A stretch of 64,000 nt of DNA from an uncultured Dokdonia sp. GTDB lineage: Bacteria > Bacteroidota > Bacteroidia > Flavobacteriales > Flavobacteriaceae. The position numbers were made by a program, and so were the translations under genes. Below the pieces are notes generated by a model that saw only the letters and a program-made list of their open reading frames with translations, made no database searches and was not told the DNA's origin. Shown here one piece after another: positions 53,899 through 62,756 of the stretch (the stretch's first letter is position 1; each line of letters starts with the position of its first letter). The stretch spans positions 62,001 through 126,000 of the forward strand of contig CANNDF010000005.1 of assembly GCA_947503305.1 (NCBI GenBank), written 5' to 3'.

Positions 53899-56800
53899 TT
53901 TATAATACCTACGGTACTTACGATAGGAAAAGAAACCTATGACTGCAATCACACCAAGGGTGATCATAATCTTTTGATTTGCGATATCTCCACCACTCTG
54001 ATAAGCATGTAATCCTGATAAGTAAAAATTGACTCCGAAATAAGTAAACAGTATACTTCCTAATGCTAGGATAGATAAGAAATTAAATAACCATCTCCCT
54101 CTAAGACCTGGAATTAATCGCATATGAATGACAAAAGCATATACTATCAATGAAATCAATGCCCACGTTTCTTTAGGGTCCCATCCCCAGTAACGTCCCC
54201 AACTCTCATTTGCCCATTGTCCTCCTAAGAAAGTCCCTATAGCAAGAAGTACCATTCCTACCGTAAGCGCCATCTCATTAATAATGGTGAGCTCTTTGAT
54301 ATTGAGATCCATTTTGGCTTTGTTCTTTTCTGTAGTAAAAATCATAAGAAAAAGAGAAACCAATCCTAAAATCATTCCCAGAGTAAAAGGTCCATAACTC
54401 GCCACAATAACAGCTGTATGGATCATAAGCCAGTAACTATTAAGTACGGCCTGTAAATTTTCGATCTCTGGATTCATCCAGTTCATACTAGCTGCCCAAA
54501 GGATAAAACCTGCTACAAAAGCTGTACTCGCTAATGTGAGCATACTTTTACGTCCAAAAGCAAGCCCAAAAAACATCGTCGCCCATCCTACATATAGTAC
54601 AGATTCATAAGCGTTACTCCATGGAGCATGCCCAGAGATATACCATCTCCATATTAAAGCGGCAGTATGTCCTAAAAATAATACCAGTACAATCCCCGCT
54701 CCTATTGAAATCATTACAGATATAAACTTACTAGGGCTAAAAATTTGAGTGATCACAAACGTCATCATAAAAAATGCAGCCAGCATATACATCCAGTATA
54801 ACTTCTTAAAAGGATCATTTTTATTATATTGTATCTCTGCGTCTATCTTCTCATCCGAAGGGATAATATCTCCTCCTAATCGTTTCTGAAATTTAGCAAT
54901 TCCAGTAAGTATCTTATCGGCGTCTGCATAGTCTCCTGTGAGTTTGGCTTTACGTAAACTCAATAAGTAAGCTGGAAAGATCTGTGTAGCTACCACAGAA
55001 TCTGTTCCTTTATACCCTCCTTGTGCTACCTCTACTGGAGAAAGCCATTTGTTATTAGAATCATTAGGTTTAGGAAGGATTCTTAAAATGCCTTTAGCGA
55101 GTGTTCTGTCTAGTAAGGCAAGGCGCTGGTCGACATCTCTAAACTCTTTATCAATGATTGTAGGAGTGGCCTCACTATATGCTTGTGGTAAATAAGGAGA
55201 TAACTTGTACTTAAAATCAGGAGTAAAAAAATCAATGACCTTAAAGTTTTTTACATCGTCTGGCACTCCTATAATATTACGAATACTATCATTTCCTTTT
55301 TTTAGATATAAGAGATCTACATAATTCCAGATGATGGGGTTTTCCATCATCGAGAGCATTACCTGATCTGCATTGAGGCCTGCATACGAATCTTTTCTGC
55401 TTATTTTACGTAAAAGCATACTGGCGTATGTATTAATAGGCATCATACGTCCTCCTCCATCCTGAATAATCATACGACCAAACTTTGCAGCATGTTCGGC
55501 AGAGACAGCATTGGCTACAATAGCCGAGTCTATTTGTGCCTTTGTAGGTCCTGTCTGATGTCCATGTTCATCTGTTGGAAGTATCGGAATAGGGGTTTCT
55601 TCTCGTTGCTCTGACACTGCAATGGTATCTTTTATAACAACAGCCGAAGTGTTTACTTCTTGTGAGAATGATGTTTCTGCTTTCGCGAAAGCGAATACTA
55701 ACACAATCACCGATAGTTTTGCTTTTTTTGCTTTTACCTTATCCAAAAGCTTCTTAAGATCTCCAAATCGTGATCCCTTATCAAAGAGAATAAGCATCAG
55801 ACCTAGATACAATAAAAAGTATCCTATATAAGTCACCCATGTTCCCCAAAAATCATGACTTACAGATAGTATCGTTCCTGTTTCATCTGGGAAAAAACTC
55901 GCTTGAAAAAAACGATATCCTTTATGATCTAATACGTGATTCATATAAATCTCGTAGTCAAAAGATGCTTCATCTTCGACCGTGATTTTACTCTCAAAAG
56001 ACGCATAACTGTTTTCCGTTCCTGGATAACGCTCTGCTATAAAGTCATTGAGTTTTATAGAAAAGGGTAATGGCAATGCCTTACTGCCATAAGACAGATA
56101 CATTTTGTATCCTCCTACTTCAATGAGTTTTTTATCATTACTATATCCTCTACCTCCTAATAAACCAATAGTTTTTGTTTCTCCATTTGCTGTAATATCT
56201 ACAAATAAAGCGTCTTCCTGATTTTTCTCTTTAAGATCTTTTTCGACAATACCTGCCTTACCGCGTACTGCTGGATCTGGAATCACAAATTGAATACCTT
56301 GTAATTGATATAAAGATCTTAGCTGTAAAGGTTGTAAGCTATCTTTTACCACTACTCCATTGGTCTGAGTAGCCATAACCGTAAGGGTACCTTCAAAAGG
56401 AGATTTTAATGTATAATCCTTTCCGTCATAACCTATATTAATAGCACCCTCTGTAGGTTTATTGAGTGCATATAATACGTTATGAATGTTGACAATCTCC
56501 CCTTCTCTTATAAAATGTTCATGACGTGTCCCATCTCCTGCTTCTACAATTTTAAGATGGTAATCACCCGTTTCGTCTTCTATAAATCCGTCTTCGGCAC
56601 CATCAATAAATTTATTGAAGTTAATCTGTATTGGGTTTTTATTAAAATCTGTTTTCCATTTGAATGAGTTATTGAGTCGTGGAGACAGCATTAACTCTTT
56701 TTCTAATGTACGTCGCATCGCCTGTCCATCTATCTCTCCATCTACTAATACTTCTAAATAGACTTTCTCACTTAAAAAAGTATTTTCTGATGTTCCTTCT

Positions 56801-57132
56801 GTAATAGGCATCACCCCTTCATAACTTATATATCTTGTAATTCCTGCTCCTATTAAAATAAGAATGAATGAAATATGAAAAAGCAATGTGGTAAGCTTTT
56901 CTTTTCGCAATAGCTTAAAGCGAAATATGTTACCTAAAAAATTGATAACAAATAGGATATGTATTAAGGTAAACCACCAAGAATTATATATCCAAACTCG
57001 TGAATAAGGTGTAGGCGATGTCTCTTGCCCTCTATCTAAAAATGTCCCTACAGCCATAGCGACAAAATACGTGATGAACAATACCCCCATTAACCGAGTG
57101 GAAAACAAAAAATTGAAAATTTTCTTTTGCAT
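53890..57132 (-). CDS. ccsA: Fused ResB-CcsA cytochrome c biogenesis protein
   Basis: A 1080-aa membrane protein. The N-terminal half is ResB-like with early membrane helices (FSTRLMGVLFITYFVAMAVG, TLLFHISFILILIGAGI), followed by a periplasmic part. Around residue 460-500 is another helix that carries the AFAKA palindrome sequence, then a large periplasmic linker with the QDGGGRMMPINTYASMLLR motif. The C-terminal 300 residues are CcsA with the tryptophan-rich heme motif WGRYWGWDPKETWALIS. Together they attach heme to c-type cytochromes (system II). Such fusions are usual in Bacteroidota. Confidence 0.93.
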   Translation of the reverse strand: MQKKIFNFLFSTRLMGVLFITYFVAMAVGTFLDRGQETSPTPYSRVWIYNSWWFTLIHILFVINFLGNIFRFKLLRKEKLTTLLFHISFILILIGAGITRYISYEGVMPITEGTSENTFLSEKVYLEVLVDGEIDGQAMRRTLEKELMLSPRLNNSFKWKTDFNKNPIQINFNKFIDGAEDGFIEDETGDYHLKIVEAGDGTRHEHFIREGEIVNIHNVLYALNKPTEGAINIGYDGKDYTLKSPFEGTLTVMATQTNGVVVKDSLQPLQLRSLYQLQGIQFVIPDPAVRGKAGIVEKDLKEKNQEDALFVDITANGETKTIGLLGGRGYSNDKKLIEVGGYKMYLSYGSKALPLPFSIKLNDFIAERYPGTENSYASFESKITVEDEASFDYEIYMNHVLDHKGYRFFQASFFPDETGTILSVSHDFWGTWVTYIGYFLLYLGLMLILFDKGSRFGDLKKLLDKVKAKKAKLSVIVLVFAFAKAETSFSQEVNTSAVVIKDTIAVSEQREETPIPILPTDEHGHQTGPTKAQIDSAIVANAVSAEHAAKFGRMIIQDGGGRMMPINTYASMLLRKISRKDSYAGLNADQVMLSMMENPIIWNYVDLLYLKKGNDSIRNIIGVPDDVKNFKVIDFFTPDFKYKLSPYLPQAYSEATPTIIDKEFRDVDQRLALLDRTLAKGILRILPKPNDSNNKWLSPVEVAQGGYKGTDSVVATQIFPAYLLSLRKAKLTGDYADADKILTGIAKFQKRLGGDIIPSDEKIDAEIQYNKNDPFKKLYWMYMLAAFFMMTFVITQIFSPSKFISVMISIGAGIVLVLFLGHTAALIWRWYISGHAPWSNAYESVLYVGWATMFFGLAFGRKSMLTLASTAFVAGFILWAASMNWMNPEIENLQAVLNSYWLMIHTAVIVASYGPFTLGMILGLVSLFLMIFTTEKNKAKMDLNIKELTIINEMALTVGMVLLAIGTFLGGQWANESWGRYWGWDPKETWALISLIVYAFVIHMRLIPGLRGRWLFNFLSILALGSILFTYFGVNFYLSGLHAYQSGGDIANQKIMITLGVIAVIGFFSYRKYRRYYKKI
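55679..55692. repeat. Dispersed palindrome GCTTTCGCGAAAGC
   Basis: Exact 14-bp copy in the ResB-CcsA gene, read as AFAKA (minus strand) at the end of a hydrophobic helix. Confidence 0.9.
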
Positions 57133-57349
57133 AGCGTAAGGTAAATTTTACCGATCGCAAAGATAACCCACACAAAGGAAATAACCTTGAACTCCCCCTA
57201 TTAATACATCGCCTATGATTTTAATAATTATGGATATCAAAACTCTGCGATCATCACAGTATAAAAGCAATCCCAAAGCAAAGGTTATAATAACCGTCTT
57301 CTTTCAAAAAAAATGAAACAACTTTAACAGAGTATTTTGTTTAATCTAA

Positions 57350-57380
57350 TTGACTTTTAGTTAAACGTTATTTATCTTTA
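57350..57380 (+). promoter_or_regulatory. Candidate promoter for the TetR gene
   Basis: TTG (57350-57352), 20 bp, then TATCTTTA (57373-57380), one mismatch from TAnnTTTG. The ATG follows at 57398. Confidence 0.5.
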
Positions 57381-57397
57381 CACAAAACAACCTAATA

Positions 57398-58072
57398 ATG
57401 GCTACTACAAAGAAAACGACTAAGAAACAATGGAGCGCAGATGATATTATATCCAGTTACATGGAATATGTATTAGATCATGGTACAGCTCCCGTTTCTA
57501 TCTATAAATTCTGTAAAGATGCACAACAAACTGAGGCTCATTTTTATACTCATTTTGGATCCTTTGAAAGTCTTAAGCAACACATATGGGTTGCTCTTTA
57601 TGATAGTACTGTAGCGACTTTACATAAAGATAAAGATTTTGAAAATTACCCTAACAAAGAAAAAATACTTTCTTTTTTCTATACAATGTTTGGTAATCTT
57701 ACTGCCAATAGAAGTTATGTACTCGTAGCTTTACATGAACACAAAGCCATCCTCAAAAACCTGGAGCAGCTTAAAGAGCTTCGTCTAAAAATAAAAAGTT
57801 TTGCCAAAGAACTTATAGAAACCAGTAATGATGAGAAAGCTTATAAAATCACAAAAAATCCCGTATCACTTTTTAGTGAAGGTACCTGGATGCAGTTTTT
57901 ATTTATACTAAAATACTGGATGGATGATACCTCTGCCGGATTTGAAAAAACAGACGTTGCCATAGAAAAGTCTGTAAAAGCCATTTTTGATGTGTTTGAA
58001 ACGACTCCTTTAGATAGTCTTATAGATTTTGGGAAGTTTCTGGTAAAAGAAAATTTTGCAATGGCAAAATAA
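57398..58072 (+). CDS. TetR-family-like regulator
   Basis: A 224-aa all-helical protein. The N-terminal helix-turn-helix is visible as APVSIYKFCKDAQQTEAHFY, then THFGSFESLKQHIW, the usual TetR pattern. The ligand domain (about 70-224) is not recognisable by sequence. It starts with a Lys-rich stretch (ATTKKTTKKQWS). The ABC1-kinase gene follows by 20 bp, so they are co-transcribed and it may regulate the pair. Confidence 0.85.
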   Translation: MATTKKTTKKQWSADDIISSYMEYVLDHGTAPVSIYKFCKDAQQTEAHFYTHFGSFESLKQHIWVALYDSTVATLHKDKDFENYPNKEKILSFFYTMFGNLTANRSYVLVALHEHKAILKNLEQLKELRLKIKSFAKELIETSNDEKAYKITKNPVSLFSEGTWMQFLFILKYWMDDTSAGFEKTDVAIEKSVKAIFDVFETTPLDSLIDFGKFLVKENFAMAK

Positions 58073-58092
58073 TAAAGCGCTATAGATACCCT

Positions 58093-59421
58093 ATGAAAAC
58101 AATAGATCACATACCTACCAACAAATTACAGAGAGCTTCTAAGCTTGTAAAAACAGGTGTAAAAGTAGGAGCAAATTATGTGAAGTATTATGGCGAAAAA
58201 GTAGTCAATCCATCCCTTACCAAAGAAAAACTGAATGAAGACAATGCAGAGGATATCTATGATGGCTTAAAAAGTTTAAAGGGAAGTGCTCTTAAAGTAG
58301 CTCAAATGTTAAGCATGGAGAAAAATATCATGCCTAGAGCTTATGTAGAGAAGTTTTCACTATCTCAGTTTTCAGTACCTCCACTTTCTGCACCTCTCGT
58401 TCGAAAAACTTTTAAGAAATATTTAAATAAATACCCGGAAGACATTTTTGATACGTTTGCGACTCAAAGTGTGAATGCTGCTAGTATAGGACAGGTACAT
58501 AAAGCGACACTAAATGGTAAAAAACTTGCCGTGAAAATTCAATACCCAGGAGTCGCAGACAGTATTAGTAGTGATCTGGCCATTGTGAAGCCTATCGCTT
58601 CTCGAATGTTTAATTTACAAGGAAAAGGAAAAGAAAAATATTTTAAAGAAGTAGAAGATAAACTTCTTGAAGAAACAGATTATACCTTAGAACTTTCTCA
58701 AAGTATTGCCATGACGGAAGCCTGTGATACTATCCCCCATCTTAAGTTTCCGACCTATTACCCAGACTTATCTAGTGAGCGTATTCTCACTATGGATTGG
58801 ATGGATGGAGAGCATTTGAGTGAGTTTGTAGCGCATAACACAGACAAGGAAAAAGCAGATCGTATCGGACAAGCTTTATGGGATTTTTATATGTATCAAA
58901 TGCATATACTCAAAAGTGTACATGCAGATCCGCATCCCGGAAATTTCCTTGTAGACGATGATGGGAATTTAATTGCTATAGATTTCGGGTGTATTAAGCA
59001 CGTTCCAGACGCGTTTTATACACCCTATTTCGAACTCGCAGAAAAAGAGAACATCAATAACCCTGAGTTTTTTAAAGAAAAATTATATCAACTGGAAATC
59101 TTAAGAGAAGATGATTCTCCAGAAGAGATTGTGTTCTTTTCAGACTTATTTCATGAGATGCTCAGTTTGTTTACAGAACCTTTCCAAAGAGAAGTGTTTG
59201 ATTTTAGTGATACTACGTTTTTTGATCAGATAGCCGCTTTAAGTGAAAAGTACAGTAAAGATTCTGAAATACGTAAAATGAATGGAAACAGAGGGAGTAA
59301 GCATTTTCTATATATCAATAGAACATTTTTTGGACTTTATAATTTGATGCATGATCTAGGATCCAAAATTAAAGTTCAGAATTTTATAAAATACACTCAA
59401 GAACCGCTACTGGTTGAGTAA
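58093..59421 (+). CDS. ABC1/AarF (UbiB-like) atypical kinase
   Basis: A 442-aa protein of the ABC1 atypical-kinase family. N-terminal signature variant LKGSALKVAQMLSMEKNIMP (KxGQ replaced by KVAQ), the Ala-rich loop NAASIGQVHKATLNGKKLAV with the ATP-site Lys, and the catalytic/metal motifs HADPHPGNFLVDDDGN and IAIDFGCIKH. Family members support ubiquinone or other isoprenoid lipid metabolism. No C-terminal membrane helix is evident. It forms an operon with the TetR-like gene. Confidence 0.9.
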   Translation: MKTIDHIPTNKLQRASKLVKTGVKVGANYVKYYGEKVVNPSLTKEKLNEDNAEDIYDGLKSLKGSALKVAQMLSMEKNIMPRAYVEKFSLSQFSVPPLSAPLVRKTFKKYLNKYPEDIFDTFATQSVNAASIGQVHKATLNGKKLAVKIQYPGVADSISSDLAIVKPIASRMFNLQGKGKEKYFKEVEDKLLEETDYTLELSQSIAMTEACDTIPHLKFPTYYPDLSSERILTMDWMDGEHLSEFVAHNTDKEKADRIGQALWDFYMYQMHILKSVHADPHPGNFLVDDDGNLIAIDFGCIKHVPDAFYTPYFELAEKENINNPEFFKEKLYQLEILREDDSPEEIVFFSDLFHEMLSLFTEPFQREVFDFSDTTFFDQIAALSEKYSKDSEIRKMNGNRGSKHFLYINRTFFGLYNLMHDLGSKIKVQNFIKYTQEPLLVE

Positions 59422-59471
59422 TGATAATAATTGAGTGACTGCTAAGTCACAATTATTGGTTAGGTTGTTTT

Positions 59472-59502
59472 AAAGTGCGCTTTTAGTCGGGCGCACTTTT
59501 AA
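59472..59502. terminator. Bidirectional hairpin terminator
   Basis: AAAGTGCGC pairs with GCGCACTTT (9 bp) around TTTTAGTCGG, between the convergent ABC1-kinase and LytTR genes. Confidence 0.85.
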
Positions 59503-59507
59503 TACTA

Positions 59508-60239
59508 TCAAATACCTATCCGTCTAAAAAAATCTGATTTATAACTTTCCCCTATAGGAATACGCTCATCTTCTATTAGGATTCTATTGCGTTGTATGGT
59601 TTCTATCTTAGAAAGATTAATTAAATACGATCTATGAACCCGCACAAAATCACTTTCTGGAAGTTTGCTTTGTATCTCTTTAAAACTCATCAAGGTAAGA
59701 ATAGGTTTTGCAGTAGTAGTATATATCTTTAAGTAGTCTTTAAGCCCTTGAATATACTTGATATCTTTATGTTCAATTTTTACACTCCCGTAATCAGATT
59801 TTACAAAAATAAAATTCTGTGCTGTCTTAGCTTCTCCTCCCGCTGAGGTGACATGTTGAGAAAAATCTGTTGGGATCGTATGGGTTTGTTCAAAACGCTC
59901 TCTGGCTCTATTTACAGCTTTTACAAAACGTGGAAAAGGAATGGGCTTTACCAGATAATCTACAGCATTAAGTTCAAAACCCTCTAAGGCATATTCTGGA
60001 TAGGCAGTCATATAAATAAACAACGGCTTTTGATCTATACTTTTTATAAAATCTATCCCATTGATTTGTGGCATTTCTATATCAGTAAATACCAGATCTA
60101 CTTTTTCTTTTCCTAAAAAAGCAATAGCATCAAGTACATTTGTAAAACTTCCTACAACTTCTAAAGAACCTAAATTCTCACAATAAGACATAACTACATT
60201 AATAGCTAGAGGTTCATCATCTATAAGTATACATCGCAT
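59508..60239 (-). CDS. LytTR-type response regulator
   Basis: A 243-aa regulator. The receiver domain starts RCILIDDEPLAINVVMSYCE with the phospho-Asp in DLVFTDIEMPQING and Lys in VDYLVKPIPF. The C-terminal LytTR DNA-binding domain (about 140-243) shows FIFVKSDYGSVKIEHKDIKY and FVRVHRSYLINLSKIE. It is encoded 2 bp after its sensor kinase and ends a five-gene minus-strand operon. Confidence 0.95.
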   Translation of the reverse strand: MRCILIDDEPLAINVVMSYCENLGSLEVVGSFTNVLDAIAFLGKEKVDLVFTDIEMPQINGIDFIKSIDQKPLFIYMTAYPEYALEGFELNAVDYLVKPIPFPRFVKAVNRARERFEQTHTIPTDFSQHVTSAGGEAKTAQNFIFVKSDYGSVKIEHKDIKYIQGLKDYLKIYTTTAKPILTLMSFKEIQSKLPESDFVRVHRSYLINLSKIETIQRNRILIEDERIPIGESYKSDFFRRIGI

Positions 60240-60241
60240 GT

Positions 60242-61282
60242 CTATTTGAGATTTAAAAATAAATTAACTGTATATCGCTCACTCGTTTTATCTATCGTTA
60301 GTTTATGAGAGTTCTCGTATAATAACCGAAGTCTATTGCCTATATTTTCTAATCCTACCCCAGAATTATCACGATCCTTTCTATAAGACCCTATAATATT
60401 ACTGATATGAAAATGTAATTCATTATCCGTTATAATAACTTTAATACAAACATCTGTAACTCCTTTATAATTGGTTCCATATTTAAATGCATTTTCTATA
60501 AAAGATATTAATAGCAATGGAGAGATGTATTTATTTTTTAAATCCCCTGTTATCTGGAGTTTAACGTTCTCACTATTAGATAGTCGTAACCGTTGGAGGG
60601 TAACATAATTTTTAAGATAATCAATCTCTTTGTCCAGTTTTACCTTTTCCTGATTTGCTTCATAAAGCATATAGCGCATTAACTCTGATAATGTAATGAC
60701 CGCCTCTGAAGCATCATTAGACTTATTACGAACTAAAGAATAAATACTATTAAGGGAATTAAATAAAAAATGGGGATTGAGCTGTGCTTTTAGAAACTGA
60801 AGTTCTGTCTCAGTTCTACGCATTTCCCGCTCTTTATAAATTCTGTCATTCTTATAATAATCCAGCATAATTCGTATCACTCCTCCCAATAGGAAAAAAG
60901 CAAATGAAAACACTGTAGACATAGCAATTTTAATTGTTTTAACCGAGGGTATATTAAGATTATCAGGTATGCCTCTTAAATTTTGAAGCTGTTCAAAAGG
61001 AGGAGATGGAGAGATTAAATTAAACCCATAGTTTACTAAAATTATCAACAGTATCGATAAAAAGATATAGGTAGGGATTCTCTTTCTCAATAACAAAAAA
61101 GGCACTAATAAGAAGTAATTGAGGTAAAAAACCAAGGGGCCTTGAAAAAAACGAATTATAAACTCAGGCCTGACTTTTTTAAATTCTATGGTAGAAATAA
61201 TCAAAGGAAGGCATAAGAAACATAACCAACCTATGATATGAAACCAATATGCCTTTATTTTGATATTACTTTTCAACATCAT
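60242..61282 (-). CDS. LytS-type sensor histidine kinase
   Basis: A 346-aa inner-membrane kinase. I start at the ATG pair at 61282/61279 (MMLKSNIKIKAYWF), not 61345, which would overlap the upstream gene. About four transmembrane segments fill residues 12-140. Then comes the His_kinase (PF06580) motif LKAQLNPHFLFNSLNSIYSL with the phospho-His and an ATPase domain (LLLISFIENAFKYGTN, GVGLENIGNRLRLLYE). It phosphorylates the LytTR regulator encoded next. Stimulus unknown; no extracellular domain of note. Confidence 0.93.
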   Translation of the reverse strand: MMLKSNIKIKAYWFHIIGWLCFLCLPLIISTIEFKKVRPEFIIRFFQGPLVFYLNYFLLVPFLLLRKRIPTYIFLSILLIILVNYGFNLISPSPPFEQLQNLRGIPDNLNIPSVKTIKIAMSTVFSFAFFLLGGVIRIMLDYYKNDRIYKEREMRRTETELQFLKAQLNPHFLFNSLNSIYSLVRNKSNDASEAVITLSELMRYMLYEANQEKVKLDKEIDYLKNYVTLQRLRLSNSENVKLQITGDLKNKYISPLLLISFIENAFKYGTNYKGVTDVCIKVIITDNELHFHISNIIGSYRKDRDNSGVGLENIGNRLRLLYENSHKLTIDKTSERYTVNLFLNLK

Positions 61283-61307
61283 TTTGGTCGACTTTATGTC
61301 AAAATAA

Positions 61308-61652
61308 TCATTTTTGAAGAACAATACCTGCATTTTGCAAATCATTAAGAGAAATTGATGGACTAATTCCTTTCCTCAATTTATCAATTACTATATTTCC
61401 TACTTGCTGTGCTGATAATTGATCATCAAAATAATGACTCCCTTCTATTGCAGGGATCGTTAACTGTTTAATCAATAATTTATCGTAGGAATAAATTTCA
61501 TAATACCAATGTTGATGTTCATCTTGATGGGTCTTTAAAATGAGTCCATCATTATTAGAATCGGCAGTTTTTAGAATTCCTATAGATAAAAGGGTTATAG
61601 CTGTAAAAAGTATAACTCCTATACCTATTAATTTTAATTTAAATTTTTTCAT
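61308..61652 (-). CDS. DUF4907 family protein
   Basis: A 114-aa protein with an N-terminal membrane anchor or signal (LKLIGIGVILFTAITLLSIG). The mature part matches the DUF4907 pattern: WYYEIYSYDKLLIKQLTIPA, then DQLSAQQVGNIVIDKLRKG and SISLNDLQNAGI. Function unknown. It lies between the kelch lipoprotein and the sensor kinase in the same operon. Confidence 0.8.
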   Translation of the reverse strand: MKKFKLKLIGIGVILFTAITLLSIGILKTADSNNDGLILKTHQDEHQHWYYEIYSYDKLLIKQLTIPAIEGSHYFDDQLSAQQVGNIVIDKLRKGISPSISLNDLQNAGIVLQK

Positions 61653-61745
61653 ACTTAAAAAAGCCGGGAGAAAGAAATTAAGATTACTAAAATGATTAAC
61701 TAACGTCTACTATTCTCCCGACTTCCCAACCATCATATAGAATTA

Positions 61746-62756
61746 TTAATCGTCTTCGTCTTCTTCTTCAAAAGGATTAAATTCTAGAAGGTCATCTAAA
61801 TAAAGTGTCCCATTTCTTCCTAATCCTACATATCCATTTACACCATTAGAAATTGCAATAGGGTCTTGTCGTGCCAACCCTTCAAACTCTGTCTTTTCTT
61901 CCCATGAGTCTGATGTTGGGTCATATGCCCATACAGTACCTATAACACCATTTGCAATTCCACATGCAAAATAACCTTGCCCTCCTATAGAAAAAGCAGC
62001 AGCAGCATATCTTGGGATCTCTCCATCTCCTGTATCATCATCATCAAGATCGTTAAGTCGAGTCCACGTTTCTGAAGCTAGATTAAATTTCCAGAAATCT
62101 CTAGCAAAAATCCCGTTGGATATTCCTCCAGCTAGATATACCTCATTATTAATTGTAAATGTAGAGGCGTCTCTTCTTTTATCGCCTCCAAATCCTGATA
62201 TTTCTTCCCATGAATCTGTTGACGGGGTATATTTAAAAAAGTCCTTCTTATCATTATCTCCATCAAAACCAGTTCCTACATACCCATGAGTATCTGAGCT
62301 AAACCCAACAGCGCCTCTTCGTGGAGAATCTATAAAGTCTGCTATCTGTGTCCAACTATTAGTAGATACATTATATTGATAAAAATCACTGAGTTCAAAA
62401 TCTCCGTCAAAACCCATACCTACATAGATAGAAGATCCAATACCAAACGAGGAAGCAGCGCTTCGCTCTATTCCAGGAAAATCTGACAATTGAGACCAGA
62501 AATCTCCATTGATATCATACACCCAAAAATCTTTTAAATAATCATCTCCATCAAAACCTGTTCCCATATATCCTTCATCTCCTAGCGTATATGCGATACT
62601 ACTACTTCTAGGTGTTCCATCAAAAACAGATCTATCTATCCAATTTCCTAATAGATCATTATCATCATCACTTCCACATCCTTGAGTTAGTAATGACACC
62701 ATCAATACCCCCACCAAATAGGGGAGTTTCATCCGTTGTTTTTTATTTGTCTTCAT
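61746..62756 (-). CDS. Kelch-repeat lipoprotein
   Basis: A 336-aa lipoprotein (MKLPYLVGVLMVSLLTQGCG). The start is uncertain: ATG 62756 is chosen, but 62732 is equally possible and the track's 62771 overlaps the upstream gene by 29 bp. Six kelch-type blades of about 48 residues recur (GYMGTGFDGDDYLKDFWVYD, IYVGMGFDGDFELSDFYQYN, GYVGTGFDGDNDKKDFFKYT, and so on), each with a repeated GFDGD-type loop. Probably a surface-exposed propeller. Confidence 0.85.
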   Translation of the reverse strand: MKTNKKQRMKLPYLVGVLMVSLLTQGCGSDDDNDLLGNWIDRSVFDGTPRSSSIAYTLGDEGYMGTGFDGDDYLKDFWVYDINGDFWSQLSDFPGIERSAASSFGIGSSIYVGMGFDGDFELSDFYQYNVSTNSWTQIADFIDSPRRGAVGFSSDTHGYVGTGFDGDNDKKDFFKYTPSTDSWEEISGFGGDKRRDASTFTINNEVYLAGGISNGIFARDFWKFNLASETWTRLNDLDDDDTGDGEIPRYAAAAFSIGGQGYFACGIANGVIGTVWAYDPTSDSWEEKTEFEGLARQDPIAISNGVNGYVGLGRNGTLYLDDLLEFNPFEEEDEDD